A stretch of 35,454 bases of DNA, from positions 1 through 35,454 of the forward strand of contig JAOUGE010000009.1 of the NCBI GenBank assembly GCA_029865605.1, written 5' to 3'. Below the pieces are notes generated by a model. The model did no database searches. It was not told where the DNA came from and saw only the letters and a program-made list of their open reading frames with translations. The position numbers were made by a program, and so were the translations under genes. The stretch comes from Candidatus Berkelbacteria bacterium. GTDB lineage: Bacteria > Patescibacteriota > UBA1384 > DTJR01. Numbering within the stretch: the stretch's first letter is position 1; each line of letters starts with the position of its first letter. Below, piece by piece: positions 23,496 through 31,102 of this stretch.

Positions 23496-24281
23496 CTACA
23501 TTGGTCTTAAAGTTCCGGCGAAAACTTGCCAAGCGAGTAGCGACTTGGCGACAAGGCTTAAGATGATATAAGCTTTTTCTCCGTAGAGATAGTCCTGCCA
23601 GCGCCCGACTTTTTTGTATTGGAGAACTTGGTTGATGGCAAAGCAGTTAAAGAAAATAAAAATCGAGAAGTAAATCCAGTAGACAAAGTTCGGGGCGCGG
23701 TACTCTCCTTCTCCGGCAGCGAAAAGATAAATTGCGATTGCAACCCACGGAATAATTCCGGCGATACAGCCGAAAATAAAAGACGTCCAGTCGGTCTTTT
23801 CTGTAGTTTGGTTGTGAAGCTCCATCAGCCAACCGAAAAGGATCATCGAGGCATTAAGACCAAAGAGGACGATTAGGGTTGAAAGTTCATATATTCCAAC
23901 CAGCATGGCAATAATGATAATCATCAGCGACGAGCTGAAGGCATATTCAATCCAACGGGCAGGATTAATGTGGTTGGCGAGTTTCTTAATGTACCATCCG
24001 TAAAAAACGGTTGAGACGGCAAAATGAGCTATCGCGGAAAGAAAAAGAAATGCCGCTACGGCCGGGCCTATTTGCAGGTTAAATATCATTTCCGGAGCTG
24101 GCTGAAGCGATTGAGTGCTCGCATTGAAGTTTAAAAAGTTTCCGATTACTGGCAGCGAAAAATCACTTGACAGTATGAGCATCACCACACTCTGTGCTAA
24201 GTGCAAAAATCCCATTGCTATATTCCACCCCCTAAGGTTTCGCGCTGATTTTTCCGGGATCGTGGTTTTCTCTTTTGTCAT
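23496..24281 (-). CDS. Heliorhodopsin
   Basis: 261 residues with seven hydrophobic segments. The last helix carries SLVAKSLLAWQVFAGT with Lys246, the expected Schiff-base lysine for retinal. Helix 3 carries RWIEYAFSSSLM with Glu112, the expected counterion. These two residues are 134 apart, the same spacing as Glu107 and Lys241 in the type member 48C12 (numbers recalled from the literature). Other family segments are NIAMGFLHLAQ, FLFLSAIAHF, GWLMELHNQ and GRWQDYLYGEKAYIILS. Heliorhodopsins bind retinal with the N-terminus inside the cell and are not pumps; their role is debated. GAGAGGAG precedes the ATG by six bases. No retinal synthesis gene is in the window. Confidence 0.93.
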   Translation of the reverse strand: MTKEKTTIPEKSARNLRGWNIAMGFLHLAQSVVMLILSSDFSLPVIGNFLNFNASTQSLQPAPEMIFNLQIGPAVAAFLFLSAIAHFAVSTVFYGWYIKKLANHINPARWIEYAFSSSLMIIIIAMLVGIYELSTLIVLFGLNASMILFGWLMELHNQTTEKTDWTSFIFGCIAGIIPWVAIAIYLFAAGEGEYRAPNFVYWIYFSIFIFFNCFAINQVLQYKKVGRWQDYLYGEKAYIILSLVAKSLLAWQVFAGTLRPM

Positions 24282-24326
24282 CTTTTTCTCCTCTCTGTGA
24301 TTTTCATTTTGGCACTTTAATTTTTA

Positions 24327-24944
24327 TTATTCTATCCCAAAATTCTCTAAAAAATAACCTTCGCTATATTTTTCGAAATTAAATTGTTTATTCGCTTCTT
24401 TGTTCAGAATATGAATATAGTCGTAAAAGTCTTTTTCAGAAAAAAGATTAAGCCCTAAGTCTTTGCAAACCTTACCAATCCTTTCGAGCGCTTTTTCTTT
24501 ATTTTCTTGAGATGTCATAATTTCCGCCTCGAAAAAATAACTGTGATTTGGCACCTCAACTAGCGAAAATTCAATTCCTTTATATTTATAAATTTTACCC
24601 CGCCTGATCACGCTGACTCCTTTTGTAAAGCCCATCGCGCCCATCATCATGATCATTTTGTGAAATTCGCCCGGCTTTCCAGTTAAGCAGAATTCGCGGC
24701 GGTTTTCATCAACTGCTCCCCACTTCCCCTTTTTGATAATAATTTCTGGAATGCCGTTTGTATTTCTAACCCTGATGTCGGTATTGCAATTTTCAACCAG
24801 ACTTCCAGTGTCTGGATCGGGGTAGCAAATCGCAAATCGATTTTTGTCGGCGACGAATTTACCTTCCTCAGAGAGCTTTTTTTGCAATTCTAAAAACTGC
24901 TTTTCGGTCAGCGGCCCTCGAATCTCAACTTCGGTATTTTTCAC
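24327..24944 (-). CDS. CYTH domain protein (triphosphate tunnel metalloenzyme-like)
   Basis: About 205 residues from GTG 24944. The start KNTEVEIRGPLTEKQF holds the CYTH ExEx(R/K) motif, here with Arg. Alternating charged strands follow (DIRVRN, EIIIKKGKW, IEFSLVEVPNHSYFFEAEIM). The family hydrolyses triphosphates or acts as class IV adenylyl cyclases; the substrate cannot be told. The frame is open upstream to 25067, but that stretch overlaps the gene at 24983-25165 and has no family similarity, so the shorter start is preferred. AAGGAG lies only one base from the GTG, so the exact start remains uncertain. Confidence 0.78.
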   Translation of the reverse strand: MKNTEVEIRGPLTEKQFLELQKKLSEEGKFVADKNRFAICYPDPDTGSLVENCNTDIRVRNTNGIPEIIIKKGKWGAVDENRREFCLTGKPGEFHKMIMMMGAMGFTKGVSVIRRGKIYKYKGIEFSLVEVPNHSYFFEAEIMTSQENKEKALERIGKVCKDLGLNLFSEKDFYDYIHILNKEANKQFNFEKYSEGYFLENFGIE

Positions 24945-24982
24945 GCTCCTTACCGTTAAACTAAGACCTAACAGAAGCTTGT

Positions 24983-25165
24983 TTACATCTTTAAAAACTC
25001 GAGCAGCTTGTATACAAGAAACGCTGGCCAGACGAGGGCTTTGATAAATCCCCACACTCCTTGCCAAAAACTATCCGCGTGCTGGATGAAGTAAACCGCA
25101 GCCCCAATAAACGCCAGTCCGTAAACTCCGCCGGAAGCTCCATGCCCGTGCCATTTTTTAGCCAT
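24983..25165 (-). CDS. Small conserved membrane protein
   Basis: 60 residues: MAKKWHGHGASGGVYGLAFI, then two hydrophobic stretches joined by QHADSFWQGVWG, and a short basic end. I recall similar proteins from CPR genomes but know no function. Ribosome-site-like GAGAAAGGG precedes the ATG. It ends 38 nt before the chosen CYTH start and may be co-transcribed with CYTH and the heliorhodopsin. Confidence 0.7.
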   Translation of the reverse strand: MAKKWHGHGASGGVYGLAFIGAAVYFIQHADSFWQGVWGFIKALVWPAFLVYKLLEFLKM

Positions 25166-25189
25166 ATTTTCCCTTTCTCTGATTGTTAA

Positions 25190-26212
25190 TTATTTTTTTG
25201 GCTCGTCGCTTTTTGTTGGTTCATTTATGACTTTATATACCATAATATATTTGTTGTCGCCAATCTTTGTAACACCCGGGTCGTTCGGAGGCAGGCTGCC
25301 GGGGCGGTTAAAATATGTGCTTCCTCTGGTAAATTTAATGCCATCAGCGGAAGTAGCTATGCCGATTCCGCCTTGGTCTGGGGTTGCACCGACCATTGGA
25401 CTATATAGATAAAATTTAGAGCCGTCATGATAGATGCTGGGTATAAACCCTTTGTCAAACGCGGTTCCCCTGTCAGTGAAACTTATTCCATCATCTGAAG
25501 TTGCAACGGTGATGATGCCTTCTTTGCCGCAGTATAAGTACCAGGTATCGTTTACCTTAATTACATCCGGATCGAATATTGCATTATCAGCAAACCGATA
25601 TCCATCATCCATCTTGAAATTCACACCATCATTGGAAGTCGCTGAATAGATGTAATTGGGTTGAGTTTGTTTAGAGTCTTTTTCTTGCTCTTGCTTTTGC
25701 GAAGATACACGTCCGGCGCCGATGTCGAAGAAAAAGAGCTTCATTGTGCCATCCTCAAGCAGGAGCAGAGAGGGGTCGGCAACTGTTTTTTGGCCAAGCC
25801 CTTCGATATTTGCAATTGTTTTTTCTTGCCAAGTTTTGCCTTCATCTGAAGAGCGTATCAGAGCTAATTGTTCTGGCTTGCCATCTTCGGAAAAGTCAAG
25901 AAAATAGACATAAACTATACCGTTACGGTAGATTGCCTCTGGAACACTAGCGTGTCTGGCCAATAGATTATTCGAGTCTGTCCAATTCAAAAGATCGACG
26001 CTGGTAGCATAGTAGATATCGTGGCTGTACGGGCTGTCGGCCATTTGCGACCACTCATACAAGTTGCTATTTGTGGGGGTATCGCTTTCTTCTGCTTTCC
26101 TTTGGCTTGTCTTAACGGGATCAATCACACTTTTTCTATAAAGCCAGAATGCCAAACTAGCAACAGCCAATGTCAAAACCACGATTAACCCAATTAACCA
26201 TTTTTTTGCCAT
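25190..26212 (-). CDS. Membrane-anchored beta-propeller protein (sialidase/GH43-like fold)
   Basis: 340 residues. An N-terminal membrane helix (about 5-24) leads to a soluble domain of repeated blades: YYATSVDLLNW, LIRSSDEGKTWQEK (an Asp-box-like SxDxGxTW), YSATSNDGVNF, VATSDDGISF and IATSADGIKF. This fits a five- or six-bladed propeller such as those of sialidases or GH32/43 enzymes. Catalytic residues cannot be assigned, so a binding role is as likely as an enzyme. The ATG follows GGGGG with short spacing. Confidence 0.75.
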   Translation of the reverse strand: MAKKWLIGLIVVLTLAVASLAFWLYRKSVIDPVKTSQRKAEESDTPTNSNLYEWSQMADSPYSHDIYYATSVDLLNWTDSNNLLARHASVPEAIYRNGIVYVYFLDFSEDGKPEQLALIRSSDEGKTWQEKTIANIEGLGQKTVADPSLLLLEDGTMKLFFFDIGAGRVSSQKQEQEKDSKQTQPNYIYSATSNDGVNFKMDDGYRFADNAIFDPDVIKVNDTWYLYCGKEGIITVATSDDGISFTDRGTAFDKGFIPSIYHDGSKFYLYSPMVGATPDQGGIGIATSADGIKFTRGSTYFNRPGSLPPNDPGVTKIGDNKYIMVYKVINEPTKSDEPKK

Positions 26213-26251
26213 TTTTCCCCCTAATTATTAATTTAACTCTACCACAATTTG

Positions 26252-26857
26252 CTACTTCACCCTTCGTAACTTATAGCGAAAGTTTTCTAATACTATCAAC
26301 AAAAAAATAATGCCAACGATTGCAACGGCTGTCTGATATCGCTCAAGTGGATATTTTGCTACGAGAAAATAGATGGGAATCAACGAAGGAATTAGGAAAG
26401 GAAGCACTTTGGTAACACTCTCTACCCTGAAAGGCTTTTTTTGTTCAGCAAAAAATTTCTCCCAGCCCAAAATATTACTTTTATACTTATTGTCTAAACG
26501 GGGCTTAATTTGTTCGTGAAAATATTTGGGGATTGATTCGAGCGAGCTCTGGTTTGTTTGATAACTGAATGCTAACAGATCCATTACAATCGGTATCAAC
26601 AGGAGAAAAGTGTAAATCGTTTCTTTTTTTACCTCAAGTGTTACCATACCGAAAAACATTACTATAAAAACAACCCAAAAAATAATTGCTAGGTTTATAG
26701 TGTGGTTCAAAAATATAATCCGCTCGCTTAGTTCGTGGCGGAGATTTTCGAATTCTAAAATGTACCACATCTCCTCACCATCTTTGAGTTCCTGCCTGCC
26801 TGTTGGAGTTTGCGGTTTTATTTTTTGTCGGCCAATAAGCGATTCAAGGTTTCTCAT
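26252..26857 (-). CDS. Membrane protein of unknown function
   Basis: 201 residues with two pairs of membrane helices (about 53-70 and 82-98, then 148-166 and 174-190). A charged central segment (KYFHEQIKPRLDNKYKSN, then WEKFFAEQKKPF) and a basic end (NFRYKLRRVK) are also seen. The 46-residue N-terminal part is soluble. No family is recognised. No Shine-Dalgarno is evident at the ATG. Confidence 0.7.
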   Translation of the reverse strand: MRNLESLIGRQKIKPQTPTGRQELKDGEEMWYILEFENLRHELSERIIFLNHTINLAIIFWVVFIVMFFGMVTLEVKKETIYTFLLLIPIVMDLLAFSYQTNQSSLESIPKYFHEQIKPRLDNKYKSNILGWEKFFAEQKKPFRVESVTKVLPFLIPSLIPIYFLVAKYPLERYQTAVAIVGIIFLLIVLENFRYKLRRVK

Positions 26858-26971
26858 GGTTACTATTTATTTTTATAACTTTCTGATCAATAACACAATA
26901 ACCCTGACTACTCAATCAACACAAGAATAAATCAGCTGCTTGGTGCTAGCGGTAAGCGCTTAATCCCAAAG

Positions 26972-27100
26972 CTATTTCTTCTTAATTTTCCTTGGCTTCT
27001 TTTTGAATCCTTCAGTTGCATAGTACAGGGCAACCTGTTTTTTGGTGTATTTTCGCCCCGAGAAGCTCACATACTTGTCGCCGGCCTTTTTAAACGGCAT
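26972..27100 (-). CDS. Small basic protein of 42 residues
   Basis: ATG 27100 to TAG 26974-26972. It begins MPFKKAGDKYVSFSGRKY and ends in a Lys-rich tail (GFKKKPRKIKKK). A perfect extended -10 lies 6 nt before the ATG, supporting a leaderless transcript and a real gene. Tiny basic proteins of this type occur in CPR genomes; nucleic-acid binding is a guess from charge only. Confidence 0.65.
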   Translation of the reverse strand: MPFKKAGDKYVSFSGRKYTKKQVALYYATEGFKKKPRKIKKK

Positions 27101-27106
27101 GTTTTT

Positions 27107-27115
27107 ATTATATCA
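27107..27115 (-). promoter_or_regulatory. Extended -10 promoter (TGA TATAAT) 6 nt from the start codon
   Basis: TGATATAAT on the minus strand at 27115-27107, with the ATG at 27100. Spacing to the start codon is identical to that at 18847-18855. Its -35 region would overlap the divergent promoter at 27129-27157. Confidence 0.65.
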
Positions 27116-27128
27116 CCCCAAGAGGGTA

Positions 27129-27157
27129 TCGACATAGGGGGCCAAATCTGTTATTAT
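27129..27157 (+). promoter_or_regulatory. Sigma70-type promoter of the GC-rich gene at 27190
   Basis: TCGACA (27129-27134) and TATTAT (27152-27157) with a 17 bp spacer, each one base off consensus. The predicted transcript has a leader of about 27 nt with an ideal ribosome site. Confidence 0.75.
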
Positions 27158-27189
27158 TTCTCTGCTGAACAAGGAGGTGAATAGGCATC

Positions 27190-27489
27190 GTGTCGAGAGA
27201 ATACCCGCAGTGGGATCGCGAGGTCACGGTCGATGGGGTGGTTTATCGGGTCTCATTCGACCAGGCCGAGTCACAAGCCAGCGGCGAGTGTAGCCGCCAC
27301 CCCGGGGTCCCAGCCGTCCTGGTGAAGCACATCACTCTCTACGAGATCCGCGATGAGGATGATGTGCCAATCGATAGGGGCAGGGATACCGAAGCGCTTA
27401 GGGCTAAGGTGCTCGAAGCGCTGGGGGACAACCAGCCGTACTGCGAAGGTTGTCTCGAGAAGGAGCTGGAGAATGCCGTAGCCGGCTAG
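27190..27489 (+). CDS. GC-rich small protein of unknown function
   Basis: 99 residues from GTG 27190. AAGGAGGTGA at 27171-27180 is a near-perfect anti-rRNA match, 9 nt upstream. The protein is acidic with a beta-rich start (WDREVTVDGVVYRVSFDQAE) and a C-terminal YCEGCLEKE with a CxxC pair. I recognise no family. The codons are visibly richer in G and C than those of neighbours. With its own promoter (27129) and terminator (27511) it looks like a self-contained cassette. A frame on the other strand is open but lacks a ribosome site. Confidence 0.75.
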   Translation: MSREYPQWDREVTVDGVVYRVSFDQAESQASGECSRHPGVPAVLVKHITLYEIRDEDDVPIDRGRDTEALRAKVLEALGDNQPYCEGCLEKELENAVAG

Positions 27490-27510
27490 CGCCGGCAGCA
27501 CTAGTCCCAA

Positions 27511-27545
27511 GGGATCGTCTAGTAGACGATCCCTGCTGTTTTATA
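27511..27545 (+). terminator. Intrinsic terminator of the 27190 gene
   Basis: A perfect 10 bp stem, GGGATCGTCT (27511-27520) with AGACGATCCC (27524-27533), loop AGT, followed by TGCTGTTTTAT. Confidence 0.85.
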
Positions 27546-27648
27546 AATCGAACATCTGCGCCAATTGGAGGCGGTGGCGCGAAGGAGTTGCTAGTCTTTT
27601 CACAGGGTGTATAGTTTAATGGTAAGAAACAACTAATGAAGGAGTATC

Positions 27649-27822
27649 ATGGATGAGGGTCAAAAAGTGGCGGAAACGGGCCACTGTATGAAGTGTAAGG
27701 AGAAAAGAGAGATGAAGGATTGCGAGGAAGTTGAAATGAAAAACAAGCGTAAGGCGATGAAGGGTGTCTGCACGGTGTGCGGAACAAAGATGTTCAAAAT
27801 CCTCGGTACCAAGAAAGCCTAA
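27649..27822 (+). CDS. DUF5679-like zinc-ribbon protein
   Basis: 57 residues from ATG 27649 to TAA 27820-27822, with AAGGAG four bases upstream. It reads MDEGQKVAETGHCMKCKEKR, then a Lys/Glu-rich middle and GVCTVCGTKMFKILG: two CxxC pairs that should hold one zinc ion, the DUF5679 layout. The function is unknown. It lies after the terminator of the GC-rich gene and ends at the bidirectional terminator at 27841. TATAGT near 27610 may be its -10 (weak). Confidence 0.82.
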   Translation: MDEGQKVAETGHCMKCKEKREMKDCEEVEMKNKRKAMKGVCTVCGTKMFKILGTKKA

Positions 27823-27840
27823 GTTAGCTCACAAAAAACA

Positions 27841-27873
27841 AAAAACGCCCATCCGTACGGAAAGGGCGTTTTT
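27841..27873. terminator. Bidirectional terminator between DUF5679 and the cold-shock gene
   Basis: AAAAACGCCC (27841-27850) pairs with GGGCGTTTTT (27864-27873) around a 13-base loop. A-runs and T-runs flank the stem on both sides, so it can stop transcripts from both convergent genes. Confidence 0.9.
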
Positions 27874-27891
27874 TGTTTAGAATAGTTTGAA

Positions 27892-28167
27892 TTATTCTGC
27901 TGCCGGTGCGTCTGTTGCTTCGGCTTTTGGTGCACTTGCTTCTTTGGCTGCTGGTGCTCCTGTTGCATCTGCTCTAGACACATTCGTGGCATTGTCGCCT
28001 TTTGGACTTGAAGTAACTTCGAATTGGACCTTGTCGCCCTCTTTCAATTCTTCGAATTTTACATCCTTGAGCTCGTTGGAATGAAAGAATAAATCCTTGT
28101 CATTTCCCTCAACTGCTATGAATCCAAATCCGCGATCTGTCAAACGCTTGATTGTTCCTGTTTGCAT
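27892..28167 (-). CDS. Cold-shock protein with Ala-rich tail
   Basis: 91 residues. The first 66 form a CspA-type OB fold: TGTIKRLTDRGFGFIAVEG (RNP1-like) and KDLFFHSNEL (RNP2-like). A 25-residue Ala/Pro/Glu/Lys tail (SRADATGAPAAKEAS and on) is added, unlike compact CspA proteins. It should bind single-stranded RNA or DNA and act as an RNA chaperone. AGGA lies upstream of the ATG. A 5' leader of some tens of bases is likely. Confidence 0.93.
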   Translation of the reverse strand: MQTGTIKRLTDRGFGFIAVEGNDKDLFFHSNELKDVKFEELKEGDKVQFEVTSSPKGDNATNVSRADATGAPAAKEASAPKAEATDAPAAE

Positions 28168-28201
28168 GATATATATCCTAGTTAATGATTTTTACATTTA
28201 G

Positions 28202-28231
28202 ATTGTATAAAAAGATAGTTCGACCATTCAA
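28202..28231 (-). promoter_or_regulatory. Candidate promoter of the cold-shock gene
   Basis: TTGAAT on the minus strand at 28231-28226, with TATACA (28209-28204, 16 bp spacer) or TACAAT (28207-28202, 18 bp spacer) as the -10. The rest of 28232-28353 shows nothing else I can name. Confidence 0.45.
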
Positions 28232-28353
28232 CCCACTTTATACTAAAATGTAAGTTGATTGTATCATATTATTTACCTTTTGTCTGTAGATGAGCGTCAA
28301 ATTCCATTTTCCCCCTGGAATCCTATCCCCGATTAATTTATTTCAGACCCTTT

Positions 28354-28776
28354 TCATTTTTTCTTTGTTGGTTTCTGCCTTTTCTTAGACCTCGCGACTA
28401 ATTCCTTGTAGCCAGTCTCTCCATCAAACTCTCTTACAAATTCCAGGTTCTCAATTTCACCTATAACAACTTCGGCAGTAGTGCCAACAATTGATCCGTT
28501 TTTTAGATGCCCGCCAAAAGTTTTGCCGTCCTCGCTTGAAAGGCAAATGTGGATATGGCTATTTCCTGCCCCTACTGTTCCAACCAAGGAAACAATCTCA
28601 AAGCTCCCCTCCCATGTTTTGATAATTTTAGCGTTGGCCATTCGCAAGACGGCTTTTTTAAGATTCCCAACGCAGGTGAGAACTATGCCTGCCAGAATTT
28701 TTCTTTCCTGAACATATTTATCAATTTCCTCTTTGAAATTCAGCCCAGGGCGTAAACGGAAAATATGAGTTTGCAT
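28354..28776 (-). CDS. PPC (DUF296) domain protein, copy 2
   Basis: 140 residues. It reads GIVLTCVGNLKKAVLRMAN, then EIVSLVGTVG, NSHIHICLSSEDGKTFGGHL and TTAEVVIGEI, the PPC core with HIH and GGHL. A Lys-rich tail (KKRQKPTKKK) could contact nucleic acid. It resembles the classical bacterial PPC pattern more closely than copy 1 at 17231. It stands alone between intergenic stretches. Confidence 0.9.
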   Translation of the reverse strand: MQTHIFRLRPGLNFKEEIDKYVQERKILAGIVLTCVGNLKKAVLRMANAKIIKTWEGSFEIVSLVGTVGAGNSHIHICLSSEDGKTFGGHLKNGSIVGTTAEVVIGEIENLEFVREFDGETGYKELVARSKKRQKPTKKK

Positions 28777-28843
28777 AAATTTTATTTTAACGATATTAAT
28801 ATGACCACATAACAGTAATATTTAAAAGATTATCGTTTCACAT

Positions 28844-28906
28844 TTATTTTTCATTCGGACTCTTGTGGGGATAGCAGCAAAGCATAATTTTTAAACATTG
28901 ACGCCT
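28844..28906 (-). pseudogene. C-terminal remnant of a Cys-rich protein paralog
   Basis: Right after the stop of the 28910 gene, the same frame reads IMLCCYPHKSPNEK and then TAA. This matches the C-terminus of the intact protein at 29291-29515 (TVLCSYPHKNPNNKS). The DNA is also similar: TTGTGGGGATAG, then AGCA, in both. It lacks a start and the middle of the protein. The N-terminal counterpart is at 31103-31171. Confidence 0.6.
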
Positions 28907-28909
28907 CGC

Positions 28910-29251
28910 TTAAATGCCAAGCTCAGCAAGAGCATGAGTTAAAAGCATTTTACCGCGTTTGATATCCTCCGGGTTCTTTATCCGCGAACGAAACTGCGTC
29001 TCTTCAATGTATTTGTCAAAATTCTCAAGTTCTGCCATGACCTGCTGCGAGAAAAGACCCACCTCAATTCCCATTTCAATCCAAGAAATAACATTCTGAA
29101 ACCATTGATTTCGTGCCTTCGTTCGAAGGCCGCTTGTGCTGTCTACAATCTGGTCGGGAATCTCGTCAGACCAATCATCCCTGAGCGAGCGCAGCTCAGT
29201 TATTATCTGCTCTCTTCGCCCCTCTACGCTTCTCGGCCCTCTTTCATTCAT
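28910..29251 (-). CDS. Helical protein of unknown function
   Basis: 113 residues, mostly helical and charged: REQIITELRSLRDDWSDEIP, then WFQNVISWIEMGIEVGLF and DIKRGKMLLTHALAELGI. There is no membrane segment or catalytic motif. No clear Shine-Dalgarno is seen at the ATG. It lies between the intact and C-terminal-remnant copies of the Cys-rich family. Confidence 0.6.
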   Translation of the reverse strand: MNERGPRSVEGRREQIITELRSLRDDWSDEIPDQIVDSTSGLRTKARNQWFQNVISWIEMGIEVGLFSQQVMAELENFDKYIEETQFRSRIKNPEDIKRGKMLLTHALAELGI

Positions 29252-29290
29252 AGTATATTACTAGTTTCTTGCTAATCTAAGAATGATATT

Positions 29291-29515
29291 CTAGGATTTA
29301 TTGTTTGGGTTTTTGTGGGGATAGGAGCATAGCACGGTGTCTAGATACTCGATCCCGCAAAAATAATCGCAGATCGACGTATTCTTCACCGCGCATTTAT
29401 GATTCTTCGTCCCTTCCTTCTCATTCCGCGGACACCTTGTCTGCTTCCAGGGGGTTTTATCTCCGGAAGTCAGATCGATGTCCATATTCCCACCCTTAAG
29501 CTTTTTGATTTTCAT
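29291..29515 (-). CDS. Small Cys-rich, probably zinc-binding protein
   Basis: 74 residues. The N-terminus MKIKKLKGGNMDIDLTSGDK is followed by a Cys/His-rich part (TRCPRNE, NHKCAVKNTSICDYFCG, LCSYPHKN), five or more cysteines that could bind zinc. The function is unknown. GAGG lies close to the ATG. Two partial copies, N-terminal (31103-31171) and C-terminal (28844-28906), lie on either side of this locus. Confidence 0.72.
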   Translation of the reverse strand: MKIKKLKGGNMDIDLTSGDKTPWKQTRCPRNEKEGTKNHKCAVKNTSICDYFCGIEYLDTVLCSYPHKNPNNKS

Positions 29516-29547
29516 GCCTCAACTTTAGCACAAAATTCTTGACTCTT

Positions 29548-31053
29548 TTATTCTACCGGCGTTAATTCCTTCCAGTCCCAGTAATAGCCGGGACTGTCAT
29601 GAGTGTCAGTACCAACAACTCTATTTAAACCGTCTGTCCAATAATATTTAGAAGTGTTAGGAACGGTATAATTTTCTCCGGTTGATGGATCGTAAACATC
29701 TTGCACGCCCAAAATTGCATCACTCCATTTATCTGACAACTCGTCTTGTGTTGATGAACGGTATTCAAAAGTTGAAGAAATTATATCTGAAATCTCTGAT
29801 TGTGTTTGACTTATTATCTGTGATCTTTTGGCAACTTGAACTTGCTCATTTTTTACCCATGTCGGGTCGAGCTTAAAAGACCGATCCATCGCCGTGGCGA
29901 TTTCTTCTACTTTGCCGATCTCACCTTCCGGCGCCCAATAATGCGTCATTCCGGCAGTCCATAAACTTGTTCCCGCTATGCTAATGCCTTGTTCAATAAC
30001 AATGACTTTATGGGTTTTGCCATCGCCGGACAAAGTACCCTCGGCAGCGGTTGTCTGCGTCACATAAGGAGGTTTGGGGACTTTCTTCACAAGATCATCA
30101 CGGGATTTGACCGAATCAACATTGAGATTTAAATTTTTTGCGAGGACTGTCTCAATGTAATTTTGGGCATTTTTTTCCGACATCACGATCATATCCTGTG
30201 AAACACCGCCCGACGGATTATAGTGAGAGCCCTCCCCGAAACCGGCAAATTCCAATATTTGGTTGGGAACCGTATAAATTGGAGGGTATGGATTTTCAAT
30301 TTGAATACCCTTGTCGCCACTGGTGGCAATAATTTTTAAGGCGGCGTCAATATAGGGTCTGACCACGCCCCCCTCAATATTCCAGCCGCTGGGTACATTA
30401 ACAGTAAACGCTCCTTCTTTCGGATCTTTCCAAGAAACAAGCTTAACTAAATTATCGACCTTTTCCGGATTCTTTAATTTAGCATCATAATTGAATGAGG
30501 ATAAGGTCTTCATTAGATCGGGCATATTGTCTTTTAACTGATCGCTGGGGGAGGCAAATCCGGAAACGAAATAGCTTTTTCCATCGCCATTAATATTTAG
30601 GACCCCCATCATATCACTGCCGGTGTATTTTATCTTACAAACAATGGAGCTGTATTTATCAATGGACTTCTGATCCAGAATTTGGAAATTGCTGAACGAC
30701 TTCTCAAAATAACTCCTTGCATCTGCTAGAACTTCTTCTTTTGTTTTTTCCTGCGGATAAATCATAGTTAGGGCGAAAACCGTTTGTTCGTCGGTTTTTT
30801 CAGGGTTAGGCCCGATTTTGATTAGTCCCCAGTCGCTAACATTTATTTTCCAGTTTTTGGGCATTTGGACAGCAAAACCGCGCTCGTCTTTGTAGTCAAT
30901 CCAATCTTTTGTCGCGCTCTGTCCCTGGGATGATTTTGACGAGTTTAGCTTTTTAATCAAAAAATAAGAACCTAAAATAATTCCCGACAGAACGATAACC
31001 AACAAAACCACTATTAAAACAGTTTTTGGCCGTTTTCGGTTAGGACTATCCAT
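29548..31053 (-). CDS. Membrane-anchored two-domain extracytoplasmic protein
   Basis: 501 residues from ATG 31053, with GAGGGG upstream. A basic N-terminus and one membrane helix (about 11-33) are followed by a PsbP/DUF1795-like domain (DERGFAVQMPKNWKINVSDW, then KTLSSFNYD). A second related domain follows (AFTVNVPSGWNIEGG), then a C-terminal part rich in Tyr, Asp and Trp (YYWTDGLNRVVGTDTHDSPG). I know no function. The frame stays open to 31134, but those 27 codons overlap the pseudogene remnant and are not family-like, so the later start is preferred. Confidence 0.75.
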   Translation of the reverse strand: MDSPNRKRPKTVLIVVLLVIVLSGIILGSYFLIKKLNSSKSSQGQSATKDWIDYKDERGFAVQMPKNWKINVSDWGLIKIGPNPEKTDEQTVFALTMIYPQEKTKEEVLADARSYFEKSFSNFQILDQKSIDKYSSIVCKIKYTGSDMMGVLNINGDGKSYFVSGFASPSDQLKDNMPDLMKTLSSFNYDAKLKNPEKVDNLVKLVSWKDPKEGAFTVNVPSGWNIEGGVVRPYIDAALKIIATSGDKGIQIENPYPPIYTVPNQILEFAGFGEGSHYNPSGGVSQDMIVMSEKNAQNYIETVLAKNLNLNVDSVKSRDDLVKKVPKPPYVTQTTAAEGTLSGDGKTHKVIVIEQGISIAGTSLWTAGMTHYWAPEGEIGKVEEIATAMDRSFKLDPTWVKNEQVQVAKRSQIISQTQSEISDIISSTFEYRSSTQDELSDKWSDAILGVQDVYDPSTGENYTVPNTSKYYWTDGLNRVVGTDTHDSPGYYWDWKELTPVE

Positions 31054-31102
31054 CTCCCCCCTCGCTTTTTTATTAGTAATTTTATAATAGCTTATCTTGC
31101 TT

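Noticed and set aside
24945-25067. Upstream extension of the CYTH protein by 41 codons
   Set aside because: It overlaps the end of the small membrane protein gene and does not resemble a CYTH N-terminus.
27558-27572. 15-mer matching 15547-15561 in inverted orientation with one mismatch
   Set aside because: At this length and mismatch level several such pairs are expected by chance in 35 kb; the flanks do not match well.
27604-27650. tRNA-like start (GGGTGTATAGTTTAATGGTA) before the DUF5679 gene
   Set aside because: It looks like the 5' part of a tRNA with a D-loop, but no anticodon stem, T-arm or matching acceptor end follows.
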